64,000 bases of DNA from an uncultured Psychroserpens sp. (GTDB taxonomy: Bacteria; Bacteroidota; Bacteroidia; Flavobacteriales; Flavobacteriaceae). The stretch lies in assembly GCF_947492715.1 (NCBI RefSeq), contig NZ_CANLNS010000003.1:62001-126000 (forward strand). The letters are read 5' to 3'. Made by a program: the position numbers and the translations under genes. The notes beneath the pieces were generated by a model. It searched no databases and had not been told where the DNA came from. It saw only the letters and a list, made by a program, of their open reading frames with translations. This document shows positions 7,616 through 17,103 of the stretch, one piece after another; within the stretch, counting starts at the first letter, position 1, and every line of letters begins with the position of its first letter.

Positions 7616-9913
7616 ATGAAATTAGTAAAATACCTTTGTTTATCCATCGCATTTATATCTTTCAATGCGATAGCGCAAGACCAAGAACAAGAGCGCAAAC
7701 CTGGTCATACCAACCATAATAAGTTTAGGCAACTCAATGAAGAGTTTGCAACGCCAAACATGTTTAGAACAGGATCTGGTGCTCCAGGCCCAGCTTACTA
7801 TCAGCAACAGGCAGATTACAAAATGGACATCGAAATTAACGATGATACTGCCGTGTTAAGTGGTAATGAAACCATTACATACACCAATAACTCTCCAGAT
7901 GAATTAACATACTTGTGGGTTCAATTAGATCAAAATGTTCGTGAAAAAGATTCACCATCAAAAGACATTAGATCTAGTAGAATAACACCTGCAATGTCAG
8001 CTTCAAGGTTTACGTCGTCATATATGTCTGAACGTTTTGACGGTGGGTTTAACATAGAAAGTGTTACCAAAACAGATGGTAAGCCTTTACCATTTATAAT
8101 CAACCAAACAATGATGAGGGTAGAATTACCAGCAGCAATGAAAACTGGAGATAAGTTTTCTTTTAAAATAAAATGGTGGTACCAAATTAATAATCACGTT
8201 ACCGATGGAGGGCGCTCAGGATATGAGTTATTTCCTGACGGAAATAGAAACTATGTGATTGCCCAATTTTACCCAAGAATGGCTGTTTACAATGATGTTG
8301 AAGGATGGCAGAACTCACAGTTTTGGGGTCGTGATGAGTTTGCATTACCGTTTGGAAATTTTGAAGTAAATATTACCGTTCCTGCAGATCATTTATTAGA
8401 TGGTACTGGAAAATTGACCAATAGAGATGAAATGTTCTCTAAAGATATGATGAAGCGTTATGAAAAAGCTAAGAAATCATATGACGAACCCGTAATTATT
8501 TCTACTCAAGCCGAAGCTGAAGCTAGAGAAAAAGGACATTCCAATAAAAAGAAAACATGGAAACTATATGCTGAGAATGTAAGAGACTTCGGATTTGCCA
8601 CATCTAGAAAATACATTTGGGATATGATGGCCGTGAAAATCGGTAATAAGGATGTTATGGCAGTTTCGCTATACTCTAAAGAAGGAAACCCACTTTGGGA
8701 AGAATGGTCTACAAGAGCAGTGGCTAGTACATTAAAAACGTATTCTCGTATGACATTTGATTACCCTTACCATAAAGCAATTTCGGTTCATGCTAGACGT
8801 CAAGGGATGGAATATCCTATGATTTGTTGGAATTATGGAAGACCTGATAAAAACGGAAAGTATGATGATAGAACTAAATATGGTATGATGAGTGTTATCA
8901 TTCATGAGGTAGGCCATAACTTCTTTCCAATGATTGTAAATAGTGATGAACGTCAATGGACATGGATGGATGAAGGTTTAAATACATTTATGCAATATGT
9001 TGCCGAACAAGATTTTGGAGAATGGTATCCAAGTGCTTTATCACCAGGAGATAAACACTACCCTTCTCGAAGAGGACCAGCCAAAAATATCATAAGATAT
9101 ATGGAAGGTAATCAAGACTATATTGCTCCAATTATGACTAAAGGTTTAAATACATATCAATTTGGAAATAATGCCTACGGAAAGCCAGCTACAGCATTAA
9201 ATATCTTGAGAGAAACTGTTATGGGACGCGAATTGTTTGATTATGCGTTTAAAGAATATACACACAGATGGAAGTTTAAACACCCAACTCCTGAAGACTT
9301 TTTCCGTACTATGGAAGATGCTTCTGCATTTGATTTAGATTGGTACTGGAGAGGATGGTTCTATACTACAGATTGGGTAGATATTGGACTTAAAGACGTG
9401 AAAAAATATTATGTATCGTCAGAGCCTAATCAATATGCAAAAAACTATGCATCAAGTAGAAATTTAAAGTTAGAGGACCTAGATTTAGTCTATTTAGTTG
9501 AAGAAGGAAGTGAAGAATTTGATGAGAAACTACGCAAAGGAACATCAGCAGATAATTCACCTACTTTAAAAGAATACATGATGGATAATTTCACTCCTGA
9601 AGAGAGAAAAAACATCAAACAACCTAAATATTTCTACAATATTACTTTTGAAAAACCAGGTGGATTAGTAATGCCAATTATTGTTGAGTTTACATACGCA
9701 GATGGTACATCTAAAACAGAAACTTATCCTGCTCAGGTTTGGAGGCTTAACGATACAGAAATAAGTAAAGCTGTTGCTTCTGTGAAAGAAATTGTGTCTA
9801 TAAAAATAGACCCGAAACAAGAAACTGCAGATATCAATACATCAAATAACTCATGGCCAAAAGAGGTAAAAGAGAGTGAGTTTGATAATTTCAAAAATAA
9901 AGTAAAAGGATAA
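7616..9913 (+). CDS. M1 family metallopeptidase (aminopeptidase N-like)
   Basis: A 765-residue exported zinc peptidase. The signal peptide (MKLVKYLCLSIAFISFNAIAQ) is followed by an N-terminal beta domain (about 65-270) and the thermolysin-like catalytic domain. The zinc motif HEVGH is at 430-434, with the third ligand Glu453 in WMDEGLNT, giving HExxH-x18-E. The exopeptidase GxMEN motif reads GMEYP (about 397-401), a variant seen in bacterial members of this branch. Substrates are probably periplasmic peptides. A strong terminator follows, closing the block that begins at 4654. Confidence 0.93.
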   Translation: MKLVKYLCLSIAFISFNAIAQDQEQERKPGHTNHNKFRQLNEEFATPNMFRTGSGAPGPAYYQQQADYKMDIEINDDTAVLSGNETITYTNNSPDELTYLWVQLDQNVREKDSPSKDIRSSRITPAMSASRFTSSYMSERFDGGFNIESVTKTDGKPLPFIINQTMMRVELPAAMKTGDKFSFKIKWWYQINNHVTDGGRSGYELFPDGNRNYVIAQFYPRMAVYNDVEGWQNSQFWGRDEFALPFGNFEVNITVPADHLLDGTGKLTNRDEMFSKDMMKRYEKAKKSYDEPVIISTQAEAEAREKGHSNKKKTWKLYAENVRDFGFATSRKYIWDMMAVKIGNKDVMAVSLYSKEGNPLWEEWSTRAVASTLKTYSRMTFDYPYHKAISVHARRQGMEYPMICWNYGRPDKNGKYDDRTKYGMMSVIIHEVGHNFFPMIVNSDERQWTWMDEGLNTFMQYVAEQDFGEWYPSALSPGDKHYPSRRGPAKNIIRYMEGNQDYIAPIMTKGLNTYQFGNNAYGKPATALNILRETVMGRELFDYAFKEYTHRWKFKHPTPEDFFRTMEDASAFDLDWYWRGWFYTTDWVDIGLKDVKKYYVSSEPNQYAKNYASSRNLKLEDLDLVYLVEEGSEEFDEKLRKGTSADNSPTLKEYMMDNFTPEERKNIKQPKYFYNITFEKPGGLVMPIIVEFTYADGTSKTETYPAQVWRLNDTEISKAVASVKEIVSIKIDPKQETADINTSNNSWPKEVKESEFDNFKNKVKG

Positions 9914-9936
9914 AGCGTTCTTGTAATTTACATTAT

Positions 9937-9969
9937 AAAAAAGCCGATATATAGACTATCGGCTTTTTT
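9937..9969 (+). terminator. intrinsic terminator after the M1 peptidase
   Basis: Inverted repeat AAAAAAGCCGATA / TATCGGCTTTTTT around a 7-base loop, ending in a T-run; 24 bases after the M1 stop codon. Confidence 0.85.
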
Positions 9970-10015
9970 TAACTCTATATTTATTTAAATAATATTTTAA
10001 TAGCAAACAACTCAT

Positions 10016-10023
10016 TATATTTG
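10016..10023 (+). promoter_or_regulatory. -7 box immediately upstream of tatA
   Basis: TATATTTG, an exact TAnnTTTG match, ends only 4 bases before the GTG start of tatA. With a normal -7 spacing the transcript would begin at or next to the GTG, so the mRNA is probably leaderless. Confidence 0.5.
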
Positions 10024-10027
10024 CATC

Positions 10028-10315
10028 GTGATACAGCAAGCAACATTATTATTCATTGGAACTACTGAGGTGATTTTTATCCTCCTTATTGTAGTAATGG
10101 TATTTGGTGCAGACAAAATACCTGAAATTGCTCGAGGTTTAGGTAAAGGAATGCGAATGCTAAAAGATGCTTCGAGTGATATTAAATCTGAAATCACTAA
10201 AAGTGCAGAAAAGCAAGGCATCGATTCTAACGTTACAAAAGAAATCACGCAGGAGATTAATAAAGTAAAAGACGATCTAGAAGATTTTACAGGTTCTGTC
10301 CGAAGAAACCAGTAA
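10028..10315 (+). CDS. tatA: twin-arginine translocase subunit TatA/TatE
   Basis: A 95-residue pore-forming Tat component for export of folded proteins. There is one N-terminal transmembrane helix (about residues 11-26, EVIFILLIVVMVFGADK), then the hinge and amphipathic helix with the family signature KIPEIARGLGKGMR (about 28-41), then a charged tail. The start must be GTG at 10028, because no in-frame ATG occurs before the helix. It is a single gene between two terminators. The M15 protein at 2377-3111 has a Tat-like N-terminus and is a possible client. Confidence 0.92.
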   Translation: MIQQATLLFIGTTEVIFILLIVVMVFGADKIPEIARGLGKGMRMLKDASSDIKSEITKSAEKQGIDSNVTKEITQEINKVKDDLEDFTGSVRRNQ

Positions 10316-10430
10316 TTATTGAATTCATATTATTTTTTGATTTCTTTTAGTAAAATCACATTTATTTATGTAATTAAATTTTGATTATTTAATATATTTA
10401 GAACATCATTAACCATCTAAATACTATTAA

Positions 10431-11939
10431 ATGAAAAAAATGTACTTAAAGGTATTGTTACTTATAGCAATTACCATGGTGTCTTGTTCTAAAGAAGATA
10501 CTATTATTGAAACCGAATCTCAGGATATTCAATTCCCCAAAGACCCACTTACAGTAGACCAAATTAACGATCGTATTAGTAAAACCATTCGAGAAACTGG
10601 AGATTTCGATTGGAGTAAAGAGGATGCGCATTTTTTATGGAGTGCGGTTATGCATGGTCAAAAAGTTTTAACCATTGGTTATGGAAATGAAGGTCAGAGT
10701 TTTAGTGAAACAAGAGATGTTGAACTAGAAGCTAAAAAAAATGGGCTTTTAGATATTGTTGCCGATAATGAAAAAATAGATAAAACAGACCTTGTCCTTG
10801 TCGAACAAGATATTCTAACTGTTGTTGATGTTGGAGTTGAAAACATCCAAACGATTATAGCGCTTAAAAAGCATAAAGACGTACGTTACTTAGAGCCTAA
10901 TGGCTATAATTTGTTCACTTATAATGAGAATGCAGAACGTTCTAGTTCTGGCTGCGATAAAAATGGAGATTATATCAATCCAGCTCATTATACAACAACA
11001 AGCCCAAATAATGCGCAGGTGTCATGGCATTTTAATGAACATAATATTCAGCAGGCTTGGAACCTATCAACAGGTTCAGGAGTTACTATTGGTTTAATTG
11101 ATACGGGAGTATCAGCATCTCAACCTTTATTAAATTCTTCTGGAATTAATGATGGCTATTCTAATGGCCGATTCGTACAAAAATATGGCACATTTATAGA
11201 CTCTGCATGGTGGTGGTCTAGCAATTATGATGGGCCACATGATAAATGCGGTCATGGTACTGCAATGGGATCTACAATGGCATCTCCACGTAATGATAAT
11301 GGAATGCCTGTTGGTGTTGCTTATAATGCGAACTTAGTAGCTTATAGAGCAACTGAAGATGTGTTACTTAACGATTATCACGAACGAAAAGGGGTTTCTA
11401 AGGCCTTAACACAACTAGGAAACAGAAGTGATGTGAAAATAATTTCGATGTCTATAGGTTATGTATGGTCTATTGGTAATATAAAGGATGCCGTAAGGTA
11501 TGCCTATAGTAAAGGGAAATTAATATTTGCTGCAGGAGGAACATCAACGAGTTTCACAAATGGCTTTGGAGTGATTTTTCCGGCAACGATGAGTGAAACT
11601 GTAGCAGTTACCGGCGTTGATGATGGTAGTAATTATGATCGCTGCGATACCTGTCATAGTGGGAGTAAAATTGACTTCACAATCATTATGGAAGGTGATA
11701 ATAATACCAGCAAAGCACCTCCTGTTTTAGGATTTTATAATGGAGATCGTCGCTATACTGGTGGCTCCTCAGTAGCTACTGCAACTACGGCTGGAATAGC
11801 AGCGTTGGTGTGGGCTAGGTATCCTAATTGGAGTAGAACTCAAGTACTTAATAGACTGAAACAATCTGCCGATTTTTACCCTAGTAAAAGTAGTAACTAT
11901 GGATATGGAAATATTGATGCATTACAAGCTGTTCAATGA
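10431..11939 (+). CDS. lipoprotein S8 family serine peptidase (subtilisin-like)
   Basis: A 502-residue exported protease. The lipoprotein signal ends in VSC (Cys19). Residues about 20-165 form a propeptide-like region, followed by the catalytic domain with Asp224 (GLIDTGVS), His275 (KCGHGTAMGS) and Ser447 (GGSSVATAT). The region where subtilisins carry the oxyanion-hole Asn (AAGN) reads AAGG at about 367-370, so that residue appears replaced by Gly. Six cysteines lie in or next to the catalytic domain, including a CDTC pair near 405-408, which suggests disulfides. The protein ends with the peptidase domain and has no T9SS tail. A terminator follows. Confidence 0.88.
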   Translation: MKKMYLKVLLLIAITMVSCSKEDTIIETESQDIQFPKDPLTVDQINDRISKTIRETGDFDWSKEDAHFLWSAVMHGQKVLTIGYGNEGQSFSETRDVELEAKKNGLLDIVADNEKIDKTDLVLVEQDILTVVDVGVENIQTIIALKKHKDVRYLEPNGYNLFTYNENAERSSSGCDKNGDYINPAHYTTTSPNNAQVSWHFNEHNIQQAWNLSTGSGVTIGLIDTGVSASQPLLNSSGINDGYSNGRFVQKYGTFIDSAWWWSSNYDGPHDKCGHGTAMGSTMASPRNDNGMPVGVAYNANLVAYRATEDVLLNDYHERKGVSKALTQLGNRSDVKIISMSIGYVWSIGNIKDAVRYAYSKGKLIFAAGGTSTSFTNGFGVIFPATMSETVAVTGVDDGSNYDRCDTCHSGSKIDFTIIMEGDNNTSKAPPVLGFYNGDRRYTGGSSVATATTAGIAALVWARYPNWSRTQVLNRLKQSADFYPSKSSNYGYGNIDALQAVQ

Positions 11940-11963
11940 TAGTTCTAACATAGAATGATATAC

Positions 11964-11995
11964 AAAACCTCTTCAATATTTGAAGAGGTTTTTTT
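11964..11995 (+). terminator. intrinsic terminator after the S8 peptidase
   Basis: AAAACCTCTTCAA / TTGAAGAGGTTTT hairpin with a TAT loop and a following T-run, 25 bases after the stop codon. Confidence 0.85.
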
Positions 11996-12164
11996 ATAAT
12001 GATGAGGTGATTTTGAACTTAAATCCCTGAAATTTAGTATGCATTTCGTCGATTTTCATTTTTAATTTGTGAAGTTTGTCCGATAAAAAAGCGTGTTCAA
12101 CGATTATATTCTGATATGTCACTCACTTAGAGATACTTTAACCATCCCAAATTAACCTAAATCC

Positions 12165-14453
12165 ATGATGAAAGCAAACCTACTATACTGTTTTCTATGT
12201 TGTTCGTTATTGTCTTTTGGTCAGACCGAAAGAACACTTATCAATAAAATTGATAGTATTAACGACCTCGCATTACAGCATTACATAAGTAATGATATTG
12301 CAAAGTCCTTCAATTTATTTAATAAAGCCATTAAATTATCTGATTCTATCAATGATAATTATGGCAACGCAGTCGCAAATTTTACCATTGGTAAGATTTA
12401 CGATTTCATGCATGATTATGATAAAGCTGAAAAAAGCTATAATCAAGTTATTCATGCCGCAAAAAAAGAAGGTGATAATTTTTTGTTGGCAAGTTCATAT
12501 TTGAAATTGGGTCAAATTTATATGAACAAAGTGCCTCCTACTGATGCTATTCCGTTCTTTGAAAAAGCAATACAGTTTGGTAGTAAATATAATGTTAGAG
12601 ATCATGATAATGTAGATAGAAGGGATGAGATCTTATTTCGAATAAGATTGAACTTATCACAGCTTTATTTAGAAACTAATAATTACGCTAAAGTGCTCAT
12701 TTATTTATCTAGAGCTGAGGATAATTTAAAACGCATAGAAGATCATGGCTATTTCACAGCACAATGGAACTTTATCCAAGGACAATATTTTAGTAAAAAA
12801 GAATTTTACAATAATGCCAATGTTAAATTTATCGAAGCCATAAATATTTTAGAAAATCACAGTGAAATTAATGTAAAAGATAAGAATGCGCTTTTAAATG
12901 ATGTCTATAAAGAACTGTCATTAACTTATGCTGCGTTAGAGAATAGTGAAGAAGCCTATCAAGCATTGTTAAAGCATAATAACTACAGAGATAAACTACT
13001 TAATGAAGAGAAAATAAGGCAAGATATTATTGTACAGTCTAAGTTTTCAATCGAAAGTTATAAAAACGTAGCACAGCTTGCTAATAATGAAAGAATTGAG
13101 CAGTTAGCCGCCAGTAATAAAATAAAAAATGTAAATATTATTATTACAATTACCGGATTTCTATTGTTTATATCGTTGTTAACCATGTATCGAAGTTACA
13201 TATCTAAAAGACGATTAAGTAATATTTTGAAAACTAAAAACAACCAATTAGAAATTGCAAAAAATAAGGCAGAAAAGTCTTCCGAATTAAAGAGTAATTT
13301 CATTTCCAATGTCACTCACGAATTAAGAACACCTTTGTATGGTGTGGTTGGGTTAACATCATTACTTTTAAAAAATAACGACTTAAGCTCTAAAGACACT
13401 AAGTTTTTAAAATCGTTAAAGTATTCTGGCGATTATCTCCTCAATCTTGTCAATGATATTTTACAAATAGGAAAAATTGAATCTCAAAAAATTGAACTTA
13501 AAAACGTTACAGTTAATTTGAGAGTACTCATAGAAAATCTAGTGAATTCGTTTGATTATAGATTGGAAGAAACTAATAATCAGATACAAATTTCAATTGA
13601 CAAGAACATACCAGAGTTCATTAAATGCGACAATGTAAGGTTGTCTCAGGTTCTAATCAACCTAATTGGTAATAGTATCAAGTTTACTGAAAATGGAAAA
13701 ATAGAAGTAAGGTTAAAACTGTTAAACACTTTAGAAGATAAAGTATCTCTGCGTTTTGAAGTTGAAGATAATGGTCCTGGGATTCCAAAAGAAAAGCAAA
13801 AAATGATATTTGAGAACTTCTCTCAGCTGGATAAAAATAGCAATACAAATTATCAAGGAACAGGACTTGGGTTACCAATTACAAAAAACATTATTGAATT
13901 ATTTGGAAGCACATTAGATATAGATAGCGCAATAGATTTGGGTACTACCTTTAGTTTTGATCTTACCTTTGAAATAGACAAAAAAGCAAAGGTCAAAAAA
14001 GTAAAAACAAAACAAGCAAAAGGAGAAGCTATTACCGATACACATAAGTATAAGATTCTGGTTGCCGAAGACAATAAAATCAATCAGATTGTAACTCAAA
14101 ACTTGTTGCAACGCGAAAACTATGAGTGCGTTGTTGCTAAAAACGGATTAGAGGCTTTAGAGGCTCATAAACAAACCGCTTTCGATTTAATTTTAATGGA
14201 TATTAATATGCCTGTAATGAATGGAAATGAGTCTACTAAAGCTATCCGTGAGTTCGATCCTGAAACACCTATTATTGCATTAACTGCAGCCGATATTGAA
14301 CAAGTTAAAGAAGACTATAAACTAATTGGATTTGATGGTATCATTACCAAACCTTTTGATAATTATGAATTTTTTCAAACTATTTCTGAGCAAATTCAAA
14401 AAACAAAATCAATAGGTGTGAAATCAGATTTTAAATTAGTCAAAGTATCTTAA
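12165..14453 (+). CDS. hybrid sensor histidine kinase with TPR sensor and C-terminal receiver
   Basis: A 762-residue membrane kinase. The signal segment is at 1-19, with periplasmic TPR repeats at about 35-290 (for example AVANFTIGKIY, ASSYLKLGQIY). One transmembrane helix (322-342) leads to a short coiled coil. HisKA follows with phospho-accepting His385 (NVTHELRTPLYG), then HATPase_c with DNGPGIP (535-541) and GTGLGLPI (565-572). The receiver domain (about 628-745) has Asp679 (LILMDINMP) and Lys729. There is no DNA-binding output domain and no neighbouring regulator, so signals must pass by phosphotransfer elsewhere. It is a paralogue of the kinase at 35731-37962. Two adjacent ATGs open the frame. 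Confidence 0.93.
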   Translation: MMKANLLYCFLCCSLLSFGQTERTLINKIDSINDLALQHYISNDIAKSFNLFNKAIKLSDSINDNYGNAVANFTIGKIYDFMHDYDKAEKSYNQVIHAAKKEGDNFLLASSYLKLGQIYMNKVPPTDAIPFFEKAIQFGSKYNVRDHDNVDRRDEILFRIRLNLSQLYLETNNYAKVLIYLSRAEDNLKRIEDHGYFTAQWNFIQGQYFSKKEFYNNANVKFIEAINILENHSEINVKDKNALLNDVYKELSLTYAALENSEEAYQALLKHNNYRDKLLNEEKIRQDIIVQSKFSIESYKNVAQLANNERIEQLAASNKIKNVNIIITITGFLLFISLLTMYRSYISKRRLSNILKTKNNQLEIAKNKAEKSSELKSNFISNVTHELRTPLYGVVGLTSLLLKNNDLSSKDTKFLKSLKYSGDYLLNLVNDILQIGKIESQKIELKNVTVNLRVLIENLVNSFDYRLEETNNQIQISIDKNIPEFIKCDNVRLSQVLINLIGNSIKFTENGKIEVRLKLLNTLEDKVSLRFEVEDNGPGIPKEKQKMIFENFSQLDKNSNTNYQGTGLGLPITKNIIELFGSTLDIDSAIDLGTTFSFDLTFEIDKKAKVKKVKTKQAKGEAITDTHKYKILVAEDNKINQIVTQNLLQRENYECVVAKNGLEALEAHKQTAFDLILMDINMPVMNGNESTKAIREFDPETPIIALTAADIEQVKEDYKLIGFDGIITKPFDNYEFFQTISEQIQKTKSIGVKSDFKLVKVS

Positions 14454-14454
14454 T

Positions 14455-15096
14455 TTATTTTTTTCTGCTTATTGTAAGTCCGTCTCTAATTGGTAGCAAA
14501 ACGGTTTCGATACGTTCGTCATTTTTTAAAAGAGTATTGTATTCTAAAACAGCTTTAGTTGAAAGGTCTTTATTATTTAAAGGCTCGGTTACTTTTCCAT
14601 GCCATAAAACATTGTCTGAAATGATAATGCCACCAGCATTTAATTTATCGACTATTAAATGAAAATAATTAACATAATTGGGCTTGTCAGCATCAACAAA
14701 GACCAGATCAAAAGTCATGTCTAGTGTTGGAATAATATCTAAAGCACTTCCCAAATGTTGATGAATTTGAGCGCCGAATTCAGATTTATCAAAATAACGT
14801 CTTTGAAAATCAACGAGCTCCTCATTAATATCTATTGTATGAATCTCTCCATTGCTTGATAGGCCTTCTGCTAAACACAATGTTGCGTAACCAGTAAACG
14901 TACCCAGTTCTAAAATTGTGGAAGGACGAATTAGTTTAGAAATCATACTTAAAACGCGACCTTGATAAGGTCCGCTTAGCATAATGGGTTGTAATATTTT
15001 TTGATAAGTTTCTCTAGTAAGTTGTTGCAATAATTCTGGTTCTTCTTCAGAATGTGCCACAATGTAATCATCTAATTTTTCTGGTAAAAAGTGCAT
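14455..15096 (-). CDS. class I SAM-dependent O-methyltransferase (YrrM/caffeoyl-CoA OMT type)
   Basis: A 213-residue methyltransferase of the Methyltransf_3 family. The SAM motif I is ILELGTFTGYATLCLAEGL (about 66-84), the acidic ribose-binding residue sits in IHTIDINEE, and the divalent-metal/substrate motif is FVDADKPNYVNYF (about 133-145). The later NVLWHGKV motif is also typical. Bacterial members methylate catechols or hydroxylated tRNA uridines; TrmR, a YrrM-type enzyme, is a close precedent. The substrate here cannot be assigned. Its stop is one base from the stop of the convergent kinase. Confidence 0.88.
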   Translation of the reverse strand: MHFLPEKLDDYIVAHSEEEPELLQQLTRETYQKILQPIMLSGPYQGRVLSMISKLIRPSTILELGTFTGYATLCLAEGLSSNGEIHTIDINEELVDFQRRYFDKSEFGAQIHQHLGSALDIIPTLDMTFDLVFVDADKPNYVNYFHLIVDKLNAGGIIISDNVLWHGKVTEPLNNKDLSTKAVLEYNTLLKNDERIETVLLPIRDGLTISRKK

Positions 15097-15110
15097 AGAT
15101 AAAAATAATT

Positions 15111-15142
15111 AAACCTCATGAAAAACAGATGTCATGAGGTTT
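15111..15142 (-). terminator. hairpin between small membrane protein and O-methyltransferase
   Basis: Perfect 11-bp arms AAACCTCATGA / TCATGAGGTTT with a 10-base loop; the minus-strand 3' side is T-rich but not a clean T-run. It probably ends or attenuates transcription from the 15164-15379 gene. Confidence 0.55.
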
Positions 15143-15163
15143 GTAATTGTATTAAGAATGGAA

Positions 15164-15379
15164 TTATTCGCCTTGATTTTCGTTTGTAACGTTGGTTTCA
15201 TTCTTTGAAGCCATAAAAAAGAGAATTCCACCAACGACAATGAGTCCAATTTTAATTATCCATGATGTCGTTTCTCCCCAATTATCTATCCAACTTAAAA
15301 GTCTGAGTTGTAATTCAAAAAAGGGTAAAACAATAGCTAATACTCCAAAAAGAGCGATGTACATTCCAATTTTTTTCAT
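15164..15379 (-). CDS. small two-helix membrane protein, unknown function
   Basis: A 71-residue protein with two predicted transmembrane helices (about 5-23, IALFGVLAIVLPFF, and 40-58, WIIKIGLIVVGGILFFMA) joined by a short loop RLLSWIDNWGE, and a polar C-terminal tail. I do not recognise a named family; similar small proteins occur in flavobacteria as conserved hypotheticals. It lies 65 bases downstream of the POT transporter on the same strand and may be co-transcribed with it. Confidence 0.6.
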   Translation of the reverse strand: MKKIGMYIALFGVLAIVLPFFELQLRLLSWIDNWGETTSWIIKIGLIVVGGILFFMASKNETNVTNENQGE

Positions 15380-15444
15380 GTTATAAGTTTTGGTTAGACC
15401 TCAATATATGAAATAATTCCAAAACCAATAAAGCTGTTAAGCAA

Positions 15445-16989
15445 TCAATGTACACCAACCATCATTTTTTTAATCTTTGGTGAAATTAAAATGGCTATTA
15501 GTCCAACCAATATACTAATCACACCAAAACTGGCATATACAGAAAGATAGGAGTAGAGTTGTTGGTAACTCTCACTATTTTGCATAGCCATTTCAGGCGT
15601 AATACCAGTAATGAATTCTACAATGTCTCCAAATATGCCTTGAGTAAAGACATTGGTTTCTCCTTCGGTAACAGTGGTAAGCTTGGCAATTTTACCAGCA
15701 AAGAAATGGCCATAAAAATTCGCCGAAAACCAAACGCCCATGATAAAGGCAACATATTTTAGTGGAGATAGCTCAGTCATTTTAGATAACCCTATTGGAG
15801 ATAAGAATAATTCTCCGATTGTAAGTACTAAATAACCCAAAACTAAATACGTCATGGAAGTTCTGGCAAAAGCGTCAATACTATGTGCCGACAAAGCAAA
15901 TACTACAAAACCTAACCCCAGAAACACCAATCCTAAGCCAAACTTTATGGCAGAATTTGGGTTCTTTTTTCTCTTACTTAGAAACGTCCATAATAATGAG
16001 AAAGGAATAGCCAATAAAATAATAAAACCAGCATTAATACTATTGGTTCCTGCCGCATCCATACCCACAAGATTTACATTTCTATCGGCAAACAAAGTCA
16101 ATGAACTTCCTGCCTGTTCAAAAATAGCAGAGAAAAGCGTATAAAGTACAGTAAAGTATACAGCAACAATTAATCGCTTTTTTTCTTTAAGATTAACAGT
16201 AGTCAGGATGTATATAATATAAGCAATTAGAAAGGCCGAAATAATCCAAACTAGAAAATGTTCAAACTCATGGAATTTAACAATGAGTGCGAAAATAGGA
16301 ACAGATAAAAAGGCAATTATAGAGATGAGTTGCCCTTGATTTATTCCAAATGATTTTTTTTGGTAAACAGGGAGATTTGGAACCAAACCTTTATTGCCAA
16401 ATATGTTGGCTTTAAGCCCTCTGTTAAAAACAAGTAGACCTAAAACCATTCCAATTCCAGCAAGCACAAACCCATAATGCCAGCCATAAGTTTCTGCGAA
16501 CCATGCACAGGCCAGAGGAGCAATTGCAGCTCCTAGATTGATGCCTAAATAAAATATAGTGAATCCAGAATCACGCCTTGCATCTCCTTCATGGTATAAA
16601 TCTCCAACGAAGGAAGAAATATTAGGCTTAAAAAAACCGTTTCCTACAATGATTAACCCTAATGATCCATAAAAAAATATAGGCTGCTCAAAAGTGAGAA
16701 AAAAATGCCCAAGTGCCATCAAAACCCCTCCAAGAAGTATGGCTTTTCTAAATCCTAGTATTTTATCGGCTAAAATACCACCAATTAAAGGTGTTACATA
16801 GACTAAAGACATATAAGCGGCGTATACACCAAAAGCCATATCATCAGTAAATAATAATTGTTTGGTCATATAGAGTACGAGAAGAGCGCGCATTCCGTAG
16901 AAAGAAAAACGTTCCCATAACTCCGCAAAAAATAAATAGATTAAACCTTTTGGATGTCCGAAGACTTCATTAGAATTTGTGATAGACAT
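15445..16989 (-). CDS. POT/PTR family proton-dependent oligopeptide transporter
   Basis: A 515-residue inner-membrane MFS transporter that imports di- and tripeptides with protons. The N-terminal helix carries the POT signature ExxER (AELWERFSFYGMRALLVLY), and the conserved GGILAD loop and FTIFYLGINLGA motif follow. It has 12-14 transmembrane helices. ATG at 16989 (MSITNSN) is taken as the start. The frame is open further to a TTG at 17037, but that adds a polar leader not expected in the family. It fits with the peptidases in this window as part of peptide use, though it is not in an operon with them. Confidence 0.9.
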   Translation of the reverse strand: MSITNSNEVFGHPKGLIYLFFAELWERFSFYGMRALLVLYMTKQLLFTDDMAFGVYAAYMSLVYVTPLIGGILADKILGFRKAILLGGVLMALGHFFLTFEQPIFFYGSLGLIIVGNGFFKPNISSFVGDLYHEGDARRDSGFTIFYLGINLGAAIAPLACAWFAETYGWHYGFVLAGIGMVLGLLVFNRGLKANIFGNKGLVPNLPVYQKKSFGINQGQLISIIAFLSVPIFALIVKFHEFEHFLVWIISAFLIAYIIYILTTVNLKEKKRLIVAVYFTVLYTLFSAIFEQAGSSLTLFADRNVNLVGMDAAGTNSINAGFIILLAIPFSLLWTFLSKRKKNPNSAIKFGLGLVFLGLGFVVFALSAHSIDAFARTSMTYLVLGYLVLTIGELFLSPIGLSKMTELSPLKYVAFIMGVWFSANFYGHFFAGKIAKLTTVTEGETNVFTQGIFGDIVEFITGITPEMAMQNSESYQQLYSYLSVYASFGVISILVGLIAILISPKIKKMMVGVH

Positions 16990-17103
16990 TTGTTCGATTT
17001 TTTGATTTGAGGACAATGTATTTACAACATGTCTCAATAGCGAACCTTGTAACTAATTATATCAAATTATAATCAATTGTGCTTAATTGTAACTCACAAA
17101 TTG

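Noticed and set aside
8732-8956. Open frame antisense to the M1 peptidase active-site region
   Set aside because: Lies wholly inside the certain peptidase frame with no independent start signal or domain; a mirror of conserved codons.
15854-16144. 96-codon frame antisense to the POT transporter
   Set aside because: Lacks any recognisable motif and is an expected by-product of hydrophobic codons on the other strand.
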